NCBI GenBank assembly: GCA_027858275.1
Contig: JAQIDA010000007.1
Span: 1-7,085, forward strand
DNA: 7,085 nucleotides
From: Candidatus Kapaibacterium sp.
Lineage (GTDB): Bacteria > Bacteroidota > Ignavibacteria > Kapaibacteriales > UBA2268
Reading direction: 5' to 3'
Within the stretch, counting starts at the first letter, position 1, and each line of letters starts with the position of its first letter. Made by a program: the position numbers and the translations under genes. The notes beneath the pieces are model-generated. The model searched no databases. It was given only the letters and a program-made list of their open reading frames with translations, and was not told where the DNA came from. Below, piece by piece: positions 1 to 6,383 of the stretch.

Positions 1-10
1 GAAAAAACAA

Positions 11-51
11 ATAAAAAAAACCTGCTGATTGAGATTGTCAACAGGTTTTTC
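11..51 (-). terminator. Intrinsic terminator after atpG
   Basis: A hairpin lies 17 bases past the atpG stop. Bases 16-24 pair with 42-50 in a 9-bp stem (five A-T pairs, then CCTG/CAGG). After one mismatch it continues for 3 bp (26-28 with 38-40), leaving a 9-base loop. On the minus strand the stem runs straight into a T-rich stretch (bases 20 down to 11), the usual form of a Rho-independent terminator. The plus strand also has five T's at 46-50, so it could stop a convergent gene lying to the left. It marks the end of the ATP synthase operon and supports the view that atpD and atpC do not follow atpG. Confidence 0.8.
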
Positions 52-67
52 AATATAATAATTTTTA

Positions 68-952
68 TTACTTGCTTAATGCCTCGGCTCCGCCTACGAT
101 TTCCAACATTTCTGTGGTAATAACTGCCTGACGAGCTTTGTTGAACACCAATTCGAGATGATCGATAAGATCGTTGGCATTCTTTGTGGCGTTTTGCATG
201 GCAACCATTCTGGCGGCCTGTTCCGCTGCGTAGGATTCGAGCAATCCGCGCCATACTTGAATATCTATATGTTTTGGCAACAATTCATCGAGTATGCTTT
301 TCTGAGCCGGCTCGTAGATATAATCCGCGTTGGCGGTTGAAGCGTCTTCTTGTGCGTCAGATTCAATCGGCAACAACTGGACCATTGAAGGTTCTTGACG
401 AACAATATTAACAAATTTATTAAAGAAGATGAATACCTTGTCGTATTCGCCGCTGACGAAGCCGTCAGATACGATTTTAGCAATATCCTTTGCATGAGAG
501 AAATCAAGTTTGCGGAATATATCAATATATTCTTTCACAACTTTGACATCTTGCTTTTTGATAAACTGAGCCGTACGTTTACCGACCGGAAAATGGAAAC
601 ATTCCGCTCCGGGGTATTCTTCCGCGAACTGTCCCTCAATTGTTTTCATCGCGAGTTTGAACAAATTCGTGTTGAAACCGCCGCAAAGTCCTCTGTCCGA
701 GGCAATCGTTATAACAGCGATTTTTTTTACGTCCGAGCTGCTCTTGATCAGAGGATGAGAATATTCATCACCGACAGAATTAACAAGATTGGTCAGCACG
801 TCGCCGAGTTTCTGCACGTAAGGTCTGGCAGATTCGATGTTCTCCTGCGCTCTTCTTAACTGAGCCGCTGAAATCATTCTCATTGCCTGAGTGATCTTAG
901 CGGTGTTAGTAACCGATTTTTTTCTGAGTGTAATATCGCGTAATGTTGCCAT
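68..952 (-). CDS. atpG: ATP synthase gamma subunit
   Basis: This is the rotating central shaft of F1, which couples turning of the c-ring to catalysis in the alpha/beta hexamer. It has 294 residues, close to the family's usual 285-300. The N-terminal helix (MATLRDITLRKK, then ITQAMRMISAAQLRRAQ) and the C-terminal helix (residues 271-292, NKARQAVITTEMLEIVGGAEAL) are classic gamma sequences; together they form the coiled coil inside the hexamer. The middle carries the Rossmann-like region with SDRGLCGGFN near residue 85. The start is fixed by AGAAGGA at 959-965, six bases upstream of the ATG. It is the last gene of the operon and is followed by a terminator. Unusually, it is separated from atpA by hldD, with an 84-base gap upstream in which I found no convincing promoter. 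Confidence 0.97.
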   Translation of the reverse strand: MATLRDITLRKKSVTNTAKITQAMRMISAAQLRRAQENIESARPYVQKLGDVLTNLVNSVGDEYSHPLIKSSSDVKKIAVITIASDRGLCGGFNTNLFKLAMKTIEGQFAEEYPGAECFHFPVGKRTAQFIKKQDVKVVKEYIDIFRKLDFSHAKDIAKIVSDGFVSGEYDKVFIFFNKFVNIVRQEPSMVQLLPIESDAQEDASTANADYIYEPAQKSILDELLPKHIDIQVWRGLLESYAAEQAARMVAMQNATKNANDLIDHLELVFNKARQAVITTEMLEIVGGAEALSK

Positions 953-1036
953 CGAACATCCTTCTATAACGTTTTATTGTTTTCTAATATTAATTTGATT
1001 ACCCCGAAAAAGAATTAGATAATCAACAGAAATTCA

Positions 1037-2002
1037 TCACATATACATATCTGCTTGGGACAAATAACTCTTTACGTAATCATCCACACTGTCTTCAAGG
1101 GAACTAAATTCAATTCCGCATGAAGTGGCGGAGAGCTTGTCCATTTCCGCCTGAGTATAGTTCTGATACTGATTCACAAGGGAATCGGGCATTTCTTTGT
1201 ATTCAATCACCGGCTCTTTGTCCATTGCTTTGAATACCGCTTTCATCAGATCGTTCCATGATCGGGCTTGACCGGTGCCGAGATTATAAATGCCGGCGAA
1301 ATTTGGTTCGCTGAACATTTTCATCATCACATCGACAATGTCTTTCACATAGATGAAATCGCGCATCTGACCACCGTCTGTATAATCGGGGTGATTAGAG
1401 CGGAAAAGTTGAACTTGGCCCGTCTCCTTGATCTGCTTATACGACTTAAAAATCATACTCGCCATATCGCCCTTATGATATTCATTCGGACCAAACACAT
1501 TAAAGAACTTCAGTCCCGTGAATACTTTTTCAAGTCCTTTGCTCAAAACCCACTGATCGAACAGATGTTTAGATAATCCGTAAGCGTTCAAAGGTTTCAA
1601 ATTGTCAAATTCACTATCCGAGTATCCAAAAGCACCGTCTCCGTATGAAGCCGCGCTTCCGGCGTAAATAAACCGGATATTGTGTTTCAAAGCGTATTCC
1701 GCCAATTCTATACTATATGACAAATTATTGTCCATAATATAATCAGCGTCACGCTCAGTAGTGACGGAGCAGGCTCCCAGATGGAAAATAGCATCAATAC
1801 TGTTCCCATAGTCGCCTGTCGCCAGTTTATGTCTGAAAGTACTCTTATGAACGAAATTATTGAATCGCTTGTCGACCAAGTTCTTCCATTTATTTTGCGT
1901 TCCAAGATGATCTACAACGAGAATATCGCTGAACTGTTTGTCGTTGAGTTTCTTCAACAAACATGATCCTATAAACCCCGCTCCGCCTGTAAGTACTATC
2001 AT
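1037..2002 (-). CDS. hldD: ADP-L-glycero-D-manno-heptose 6-epimerase
   Basis: This short-chain dehydrogenase-type epimerase converts ADP-D-glycero-beta-D-manno-heptose to the L-glycero form, the last step in making the heptose donor for LPS inner core. It acts in the cytoplasm with bound NADP(H). It has 321 residues against about 310 in E. coli. The nucleotide-binding motif TGGAGFIG is at residues 5-12, with an acidic D31 at the end of beta-2. A conserved IFHLGACSVTTE block is near 72-83, GSAAS is at 115-119, and the catalytic Y141-xxx-K145 pair lies in NAYGLSKHLFDQ. NVFGPNEYHKGDMASM (168-183) is diagnostic of HldD/RfaD rather than of UDP-hexose epimerases. The ATG lies 19 bases after the atpA stop, with no clear Shine-Dalgarno sequence in an A/T-rich leader, so it probably depends on the atp transcript. 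Its place between atpA and atpG is odd. Confidence 0.95.
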   Translation of the reverse strand: MIVLTGGAGFIGSCLLKKLNDKQFSDILVVDHLGTQNKWKNLVDKRFNNFVHKSTFRHKLATGDYGNSIDAIFHLGACSVTTERDADYIMDNNLSYSIELAEYALKHNIRFIYAGSAASYGDGAFGYSDSEFDNLKPLNAYGLSKHLFDQWVLSKGLEKVFTGLKFFNVFGPNEYHKGDMASMIFKSYKQIKETGQVQLFRSNHPDYTDGGQMRDFIYVKDIVDVMMKMFSEPNFAGIYNLGTGQARSWNDLMKAVFKAMDKEPVIEYKEMPDSLVNQYQNYTQAEMDKLSATSCGIEFSSLEDSVDDYVKSYLSQADMYM

Positions 2003-2021
2003 AATTTATTTCAGCTTATCG

Positions 2022-3572
2022 TTATACCGGAACTACAAAACTCTTTGAAAACGATTCCGCCGCTGCTTTGAGTTTAGCGATGATCTCATCATTCAACTCT
2101 TTTTTCTCAATAATATCATGCAAAACATCAGCATGTTGGCTGCTCATAAATTCCATGTATTCAGTTTCGAGTTTAACTAACATTTTGACAGGCACATCAT
2201 CGAAATAGCCTTTTGTGGCAGTCCAAATTAAAGTAATCTGTTTTTCAACAGAAACCGGAACGAACTGTTTTTGTTTCAAAATTTCAGTCAACACTCGACC
2301 GCGAGTAAGCTGCTGCTGTGTCGATTTATCAAGATCAGAACCGAACTGAGCGAAAGCTTCGAGTTCACGGAACTGAGCCAAATCAAGTTTCAACGGACCG
2401 GCGATTTTCTTCATCGCTTTGATCTGAGCGTTACCTCCCACGCGCGACACAGAAATACCAACATTAAGAGCCGGACGAACACCTGAGTTAAACAGGTTTG
2501 GTTCCAGATAAATCTGGCCGTCAGTAATTGAAATAACGTTAGTCGGAATATATGCCGCAACGTCACCCGCCTGAGTTTCGATAATAGGAAGAGCCGTCAG
2601 CGAACCGCTTCCGTGAGCGTCTGAATATTTCGCCGCACGTTCGAGCAACCTGCTGTGGAGATAGAAAATATCGCCCGGGTAGGCTTCACGTCCCGGCGGA
2701 CGGCGAAGCAACAATGACACCTGACGATAAGCAGCTGCTTGTTTCGACAAATCATCATATATTACCAAAGCGTGCCTTCCGTTGTCTCTGAAATATTCGC
2801 CCATAGAGCAACCGCAATAAGGAGCGATAAACTGCAAAGGAGCGGGTACAGAAGCATTAGCGGCTACAACTGTAGTATATTCCATCGCGCCGAATTGTTC
2901 CAAATATGAAACAACCTGAGCTACGGTTGAACCTTTTTGACCGATAGCAACATAAAAACAGAATACAGGCTCAATTCCCAGTTTTTTAGCTTCGGGAGTA
3001 TGAGTAAATTTTTGATTAATGATAGCATCCAGAGCTACGGCGGTTTTGCCTGTTTGGCGGTCACCAATAATCAATTCGCGCTGTCCGCGACCGATCGGGA
3101 TTAACGCATCAATAACTTTCAGTCCGGTCTGAATAGGCTCAAACACGGGTTGACGAGGAAGTACACCGGGTGCTTTTCTTTCAATCGGGAGCGTTTTTGT
3201 TGTCGCTACCGGACCTTTACCGTCAATCGGGATGCCGAGTGGATTGACCACACGACCCAATAATTCATCCCCTACGGGAACAGAAGCGATTTTGCCTGTT
3301 CTTCGAACTGTATCGCCTTCTTTTACAAGACTGTCATCACCGAATAACATAACCCCGACATTGTCTTCTTCGAGGTTAAGAACCATTCCGATAACGTCAT
3401 TTGGAAACTCTACCAGCTCAGACGCCATGACTTTTGTCAGACCGTATACACGAGCAACACCGTCACCGACTTGAAGAACTGTTCCTACTTCATAAATGTC
3501 CGCTTCCTTTTCGAAGCCTGATAATTGGCGACGAAGAATGGCAGAAATTTCTTCCGGTCGAACACTAACCAT
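2022..3572 (-). CDS. atpA: ATP synthase alpha subunit
   Basis: This is the non-catalytic nucleotide-binding subunit of F1; three copies alternate with beta and supply the arginine finger to the catalytic sites. It has 516 residues against 513 in E. coli. The N-terminal helix and beta-barrel cover roughly residues 1-95, the P-loop GDRQTGKT is at 170-177, and the Walker B region LVIYDDLSKQA is at 269-279. The alpha/beta signature PALNVGISVSRVGG is at 367-380, with R377 matching E. coli R376. The helical C-terminal domain runs from about 385 to the end. All expected active residues are present and the frame is intact. AAGGAA at 3578-3583 sits at normal distance before the ATG. A 63-base A/T-rich gap separates it from atpH upstream. 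No atpD lies downstream in this window. Confidence 0.98.
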   Translation of the reverse strand: MVSVRPEEISAILRRQLSGFEKEADIYEVGTVLQVGDGVARVYGLTKVMASELVEFPNDVIGMVLNLEEDNVGVMLFGDDSLVKEGDTVRRTGKIASVPVGDELLGRVVNPLGIPIDGKGPVATTKTLPIERKAPGVLPRQPVFEPIQTGLKVIDALIPIGRGQRELIIGDRQTGKTAVALDAIINQKFTHTPEAKKLGIEPVFCFYVAIGQKGSTVAQVVSYLEQFGAMEYTTVVAANASVPAPLQFIAPYCGCSMGEYFRDNGRHALVIYDDLSKQAAAYRQVSLLLRRPPGREAYPGDIFYLHSRLLERAAKYSDAHGSGSLTALPIIETQAGDVAAYIPTNVISITDGQIYLEPNLFNSGVRPALNVGISVSRVGGNAQIKAMKKIAGPLKLDLAQFRELEAFAQFGSDLDKSTQQQLTRGRVLTEILKQKQFVPVSVEKQITLIWTATKGYFDDVPVKMLVKLETEYMEFMSSQHADVLHDIIEKKELNDEIIAKLKAAAESFSKSFVVPV

Positions 3573-3635
3573 AATTCTTCCTTTTCTTATATAGTTTAAT
3601 TATTTATTATCTTGCGTATAAATTATTTGCGATTA

Positions 3636-4178
3636 TTAGCCGTTTGCCATTGTCGTGTATAATTTTTTAAGTTGATTATTTAAACTCGCATCGAACATCC
3701 AGTCGTCAATTTTGACAATGAATCCCGCTTTTAAATCAGGATTGATTTTGAATATCGGCTGCAAAGTTTGCTTAGTCTTTTCAGTCAGTCGTTTTAATAT
3801 CTCACTTTTCAGATCTTCCGACAATTCAATTGCCGATTCGACTTCGATAGGCAGAATATTATTCAGCTTATTGTATTGGGTTACATATTCAGCGATAATA
3901 CTCGGAATAAGCGCGCCGCGTCGTTTGTCGAGAATCAATTGCAAAAAGTCCATAGTCAGATCAGAAACTTTCAGAGTCTCGTACAACTCTTTAAAAATTT
4001 CTTTCTTCTTATTTAGTCTAAACACCGGGCTTGCGGTCAGTGACCTTAGTTCACGTGAGAGCTTGAATGACTCATTGACTTTCTCGAAATCATCTAAAAC
4101 AACATCGGCCGATTTGGCTTCCTGAGCTGTTTCGAGCAAAGCTCGAGCATATCTGAATGAAACTCTGTGTTCGTTCAT
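3636..4178 (-). CDS. atpH: ATP synthase delta subunit (OSCP type)
   Basis: This peripheral-stalk protein caps the alpha/beta hexamer and links it to the b subunits. It has 180 residues, normal for the family. The N-terminal helical domain opens with the conserved RYARALLETAQEA block (residues 9-21). The C-terminal domain contains the family hallmark, a stretch around residues 146-174 of the form DLKAGFIVKIDDWMFDAS followed by NNQLKKL, equivalent to the GG-x-x-x-x-x-GD-x-x-x-D-x-S pattern of other delta subunits. It lies between atpF (17-base gap) and atpA (63-base gap), the standard order. Its ribosome binding site is weak (only AAAG just before the ATG), so translation may depend on ribosomes finishing atpF. 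The sequence is divergent, as usual for delta, but position and both domains make the call secure. Confidence 0.94.
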   Translation of the reverse strand: MNEHRVSFRYARALLETAQEAKSADVVLDDFEKVNESFKLSRELRSLTASPVFRLNKKKEIFKELYETLKVSDLTMDFLQLILDKRRGALIPSIIAEYVTQYNKLNNILPIEVESAIELSEDLKSEILKRLTEKTKQTLQPIFKINPDLKAGFIVKIDDWMFDASLNNQLKKLYTTMANG

Positions 4179-4195
4179 CTTTATATTATCTCGTA

Positions 4196-4690
4196 TTAGT
4201 TTTTCGGAAGCTTATCAATATATGACGCGGCGATTTTCGCGTGTTTGTCTTTGTCCAAAGTTTCGCCGAGAATTACTTCAGCCGCAGCTACAGCGAGTCC
4301 GGCAACTTCTTCTCTTAATTCTTTGATAGCGTTGTTTTTACTTTGCTCAATCGCGTCAATTGATTCTTTAATTTTTTGGCGTTTTACGGCATCGGCATCG
4401 TCAGCAGCCGCCTTCACTATATCTTCAGCCTGTTTGCGACCTTTGGAAATGAGACTTGACATTTCCGCTTGTGCTTGGCTGAGTTTGACTTCGCTTTCTT
4501 TGAGCAATTCCTGAGCCTTGGCATTTGCCGCTTCAGCGCCTTCTATAGAGTCTTTTATATTATTTTCTCTTGTGTCTAAACTGTTAATAATAGCAGTTAA
4601 ACCAAATTTTTTCAAAATGAAAACGAGTATCCCGAAAATCAACAGGGTCCAAAATAACAACCCTATTTCCAAACTCATTATACTATCCAT
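4196..4690 (-). CDS. atpF: ATP synthase b subunit
   Basis: This membrane-anchored arm of the peripheral stalk works as a dimer, holding delta and alpha still while the rotor turns. It has 164 residues, within the usual 155-175. A single transmembrane helix covers about residues 7-27 (LLFWTLLIFGILVFILKKFG). A long charged, alanine-rich helix from about 38 to 135 would form the dimeric coiled coil, and the end (residues 125-160, LREEVAGLAVAAAEVILGETLD) is the delta-binding region common to b subunits. GCGGAG at 4697-4702, six bases upstream, supports the first ATG over the internal Met5. No second b-type gene (b') is present, so a b homodimer is likely. It lies 144 bases after atpE, behind a hairpin that may lower its expression. 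Confidence 0.95.
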   Translation of the reverse strand: MDSIMSLEIGLLFWTLLIFGILVFILKKFGLTAIINSLDTRENNIKDSIEGAEAANAKAQELLKESEVKLSQAQAEMSSLISKGRKQAEDIVKAAADDADAVKRQKIKESIDAIEQSKNNAIKELREEVAGLAVAAAEVILGETLDKDKHAKIAASYIDKLPKN

Positions 4691-4775
4691 TTTTGTCTCC
4701 GCTTATGTATTCTTGACTAAGTAAGTATCATCAATTAAGCTTTATTTATCTTATTAATTAAGCTGTGTTTTCATC

Positions 4776-4823
4776 GGTCAAAAAGAATCAGAACGACGCC
4801 CGATAGGAAAACCGAGCGTCGTT
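4776..4823 (-). terminator. Hairpin between atpE and atpF (probable attenuator or 3' end stabiliser)
   Basis: Bases 4792-4799 and 4816-4823 form a perfect 8-bp GC-rich stem, with arms AACGACGC and GCGTCGTT. In the minus-strand RNA four more pairs follow (two G-C and two G-U), giving a 12-bp stem and an 8-base loop. On the plus strand the two wobble positions would be C/A mismatches, so the structure favours the minus-strand transcript. It starts 11 bases past the atpE stop. The U-rich stretch (4780-4787) begins four bases after the stem and is broken by one C, so it is an imperfect terminator. I infer partial termination or protection of the atpE message. Full termination is unlikely because atpF and the rest lie downstream with no obvious new promoter. 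Confidence 0.6.
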
Positions 4824-4834
4824 ACTATATTCTT

Positions 4835-5053
4835 TTATTTAATTGCGAGCATGATACAGATAACGCACGAGAAGAACGCTACGCCTTCAATAAGGGCTGC
4901 TGCGATAATCATCGTTGTACGTGAATCTGAAGCGATTTCGGGCTGACGTGCGCCTGCTTCAAGAGCTGCCGCTGCCAATTTACCGATGCCGAGTCCGGCT
5001 CCGATTACAGAAATACCTGCGCCGATACCTGCTGCTAAATATGCTAATTCCAT
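4835..5053 (-). CDS. atpE: ATP synthase c subunit (proteolipid ring)
   Basis: This hairpin membrane protein forms the rotor ring and carries ions across the membrane. It has 72 residues with two transmembrane helices. Helix 1 (about 4-27) contains the glycine packing pattern G18-x-G20-x-G22-x-G24. The polar loop has the conserved R36-Q37-P38, and helix 2 (about 47-70) carries the ion-binding E56 in AALIEGVAFF. The Na+ ligands of sodium-type rings (Gln in helix 1, Ser-Thr after the Glu) are replaced by I23, G57 and V58, so I infer a proton ring. Two cysteines (C63, C66) follow in helix 2. The gene has the strongest ribosome binding site in the window and is followed by a hairpin, both consistent with extra output for a multi-copy subunit. 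Confidence 0.97.
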   Translation of the reverse strand: MELAYLAAGIGAGISVIGAGLGIGKLAAAALEAGARQPEIASDSRTTMIIAAALIEGVAFFSCVICIMLAIK

Positions 5054-5057
5054 GGGG

Positions 5058-5066
5058 TTTCCTCCG
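5058..5066 (-). promoter_or_regulatory. Strong Shine-Dalgarno sequence of atpE
   Basis: On the minus strand CGGAGGAAA lies upstream of the atpE ATG, with seven bases between GGAGG and the start codon. It is the closest match to the consensus in the window. hldD, atpH and the small gene before atpB have weak or no such site. High initiation at atpE is known in other bacteria, where many c subunits are needed per complex. Confidence 0.8.
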
Positions 5067-5159
5067 AAAAGTTAATTGTAAAAGCTAATTAATAAGACCT
5101 AATTTAATCTATTTTTTTATTTTATTTTCAAACTGATTCTTCATTTATTCCAACGCATA

Positions 5160-6374
5160 TTAATGCGCGTGTTCTTCTTCATGCGCGTGATCGCCGATAG
5201 CCAAACCGATAAATACCGCTACCAACATGGAGAAAATGTATGCTTGAAGGAATGCTACTAACAATTCTAAGCAGTACACAAATACCGAGAATAAGACCGT
5301 GACAACTGAAATGCCTAGTCCCGCACCGAGTCCGAGAGATATTTTAAAATAGAAGACCAAGCCGAGAAGAGAGAATATAACTACGTGCCCCGCTGTCATA
5401 TTCGCAAAAAGACGAATAGTAAGAGCGAAAGGCTTGATAAACATTGCGGCAATTTCAATTGGTATCATCAACCAACTTAGCCACCATGGAGCACCACCGA
5501 GTAGATGCTTGAACCATGCCCCGATTCCGGCTTCTCGAATCGCAGTAATATTAACGACAAAGTAGGCTATTATGGCCAATGCCGCACATACGGACAGAGA
5601 TCCCGTGGCACTGTGACCGCCGGGTAAAAGTCCGAGCAAGTTCAAAATTAATATAAAGAAGAAAAGAGTTACAAAATAGGGCAATAATCCTTTGGATGCT
5701 CTTTTAGTAGGAACGTTTGGTTTTACAATCTCGTCACGAATGAAAACAACCACCGTTTCTACAAGATTTTGAACTCCGGAAGGAGCTTTGCCGGGATTCT
5801 TTTTCGCTTTTCTGCCGGCGAAAAAGAACATAGTTAGCAATATAGCTACTCCTATGAATTGGAATACCAATAAGGAAGTTATAGACATATCAAGAGTAAC
5901 AGCCGCCTCATCCGAAGCTCTTTTGATTGGTGGATGATGGTGCATTACAAATGTTCCTTCTTCATTCATTGCTGAAGTCGAAGAATATACATGCAAGCCT
6001 TCTTTGTTGTCGTATACTATTACAGGGAGTTCACAAATATGATACCCAAGCCAGCTAAGTTTGCGGTGATCGCCGAGATTGCCGAGAAGAGTAGGAAACA
6101 CTTGATCAGCAGTCATTTCGCCGCCGTCTTCCTGTCCGCCAGCATCGTGACCGTCAGCCTGATCTTCCGCGTCTTCATGTCCACCCGCATCGTGACTGTC
6201 AGCCTGATCTTCGGCGTGTTCATGTCCGTCCGAGTGATCGTGGTCTTCAGCGTGATCATTAGCGGCATCGTGACCGTCTTTGTGATCTTCAGTTTGAGCC
6301 GGTTCGGCAGAAAACAAAGCTATATCGTTTGTTTCGCTTATGTCGAAAACTTCTTGTAAAATTACATCAGCCAT
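5160..6374 (-). CDS. atpB: ATP synthase a subunit with His/Asp-rich N-terminal extension
   Basis: This stator membrane protein forms the two half-channels that move protons to and from the c-ring. It has 404 residues, far longer than E. coli's 271; the excess is a tail of about 160 residues before the first helix (about 164-186). The conserved core is complete. An amphipathic region covers 201-221, and further membrane segments lie near 229-251, 258-280, 298-345 and 353-393. The essential arginine is R321 in IRLFANMTAGH, and Q377 in LQAYIF matches E. coli Q252. H330 and E370 stand where E. coli has E219 and H245, a swapped His/Glu pair. Residues 29-84 are four tandem acidic, His-rich repeats, and the C-terminus (GDHAHEEEHAH) is also His-rich. 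The ATG is the only start possible: an in-frame TAG, the stop of the previous gene, lies 9 bases upstream. No signal peptide is visible. Confidence 0.96.
   Translation of the reverse strand: MADVILQEVFDISETNDIALFSAEPAQTEDHKDGHDAANDHAEDHDHSDGHEHAEDQADSHDAGGHEDAEDQADGHDAGGQEDGGEMTADQVFPTLLGNLGDHRKLSWLGYHICELPVIVYDNKEGLHVYSSTSAMNEEGTFVMHHHPPIKRASDEAAVTLDMSITSLLVFQFIGVAILLTMFFFAGRKAKKNPGKAPSGVQNLVETVVVFIRDEIVKPNVPTKRASKGLLPYFVTLFFFILILNLLGLLPGGHSATGSLSVCAALAIIAYFVVNITAIREAGIGAWFKHLLGGAPWWLSWLMIPIEIAAMFIKPFALTIRLFANMTAGHVVIFSLLGLVFYFKISLGLGAGLGISVVTVLFSVFVYCLELLVAFLQAYIFSMLVAVFIGLAIGDHAHEEEHAH
6123..6290 (-). repeat. Tandem repeats coding for the acidic, His-rich tail of AtpB
   Basis: Four in-frame units, each beginning with Glu-Asp, encode AtpB residues 29-84. 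The units are 6249-6290 (14 codons, EDHKDGHDAANDHA), 6213-6248 (12 codons, EDHDHSDGHEHA), 6168-6212 (15 codons, EDQADSHDAGGHEDA) and 6123-6167 (15 codons, EDQADGHDAGGQEDG). The last two are about 39/45 identical in DNA, which points to a fairly recent duplication; the first two are more worn. The tract is richer in G+C than its surroundings. Copy number could vary between strains by slippage without breaking the frame. Confidence 0.85.
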
Positions 6375-6383
6375 ATTTTGTCC

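Noticed and set aside
395..859. A 154-codon plus-strand open frame opposite atpG.
   Set aside because: It lies fully inside the well-conserved gamma subunit gene, resembles no family I know, and shows no promoter or ribosome binding site.
953..1036. The 84-base gap between hldD and atpG examined for a separate atpG promoter.
   Set aside because: No TAnnTTTG with a spaced TTTG was found on the minus strand; only the ribosome binding site of atpG is clear.
3600..3634. A pair of loosely similar A/T-rich segments starting CGCAA in the atpH-atpA gap.
   Set aside because: The match is imperfect and low in complexity, and it forms no convincing hairpin or promoter.
3712..4125. A 137-codon plus-strand open frame opposite atpH.
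   Set aside because: It is an antisense shadow of a secure gene, with Ser/Leu/Ile-rich noise composition.
4733..4764. A 9-base direct repeat (AATTAAGCT at 4733-4741 and 4756-4764) in the atpE-atpF gap.
   Set aside because: It is short and A/T-rich in an A/T-rich gap, so chance is a sufficient explanation; no known operator is recognised.
5090..5159. A/T-rich gap after atpB checked for a terminator or a second promoter.
   Set aside because: There is no GC-rich stem, and the closest -7 candidate (TCAGTTTG) misses a key base of the consensus.
5991..6359. A 122-codon plus-strand open frame opposite the AtpB N-tail, predicted to be very hydrophobic (Ile/Val/Phe-rich).
   Set aside because: It is the antisense image of the Asp/His/Ala repeat codons, which read as Ile, Val and Met on the other strand. 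It lies wholly inside a secure gene and I saw no ribosome binding site.
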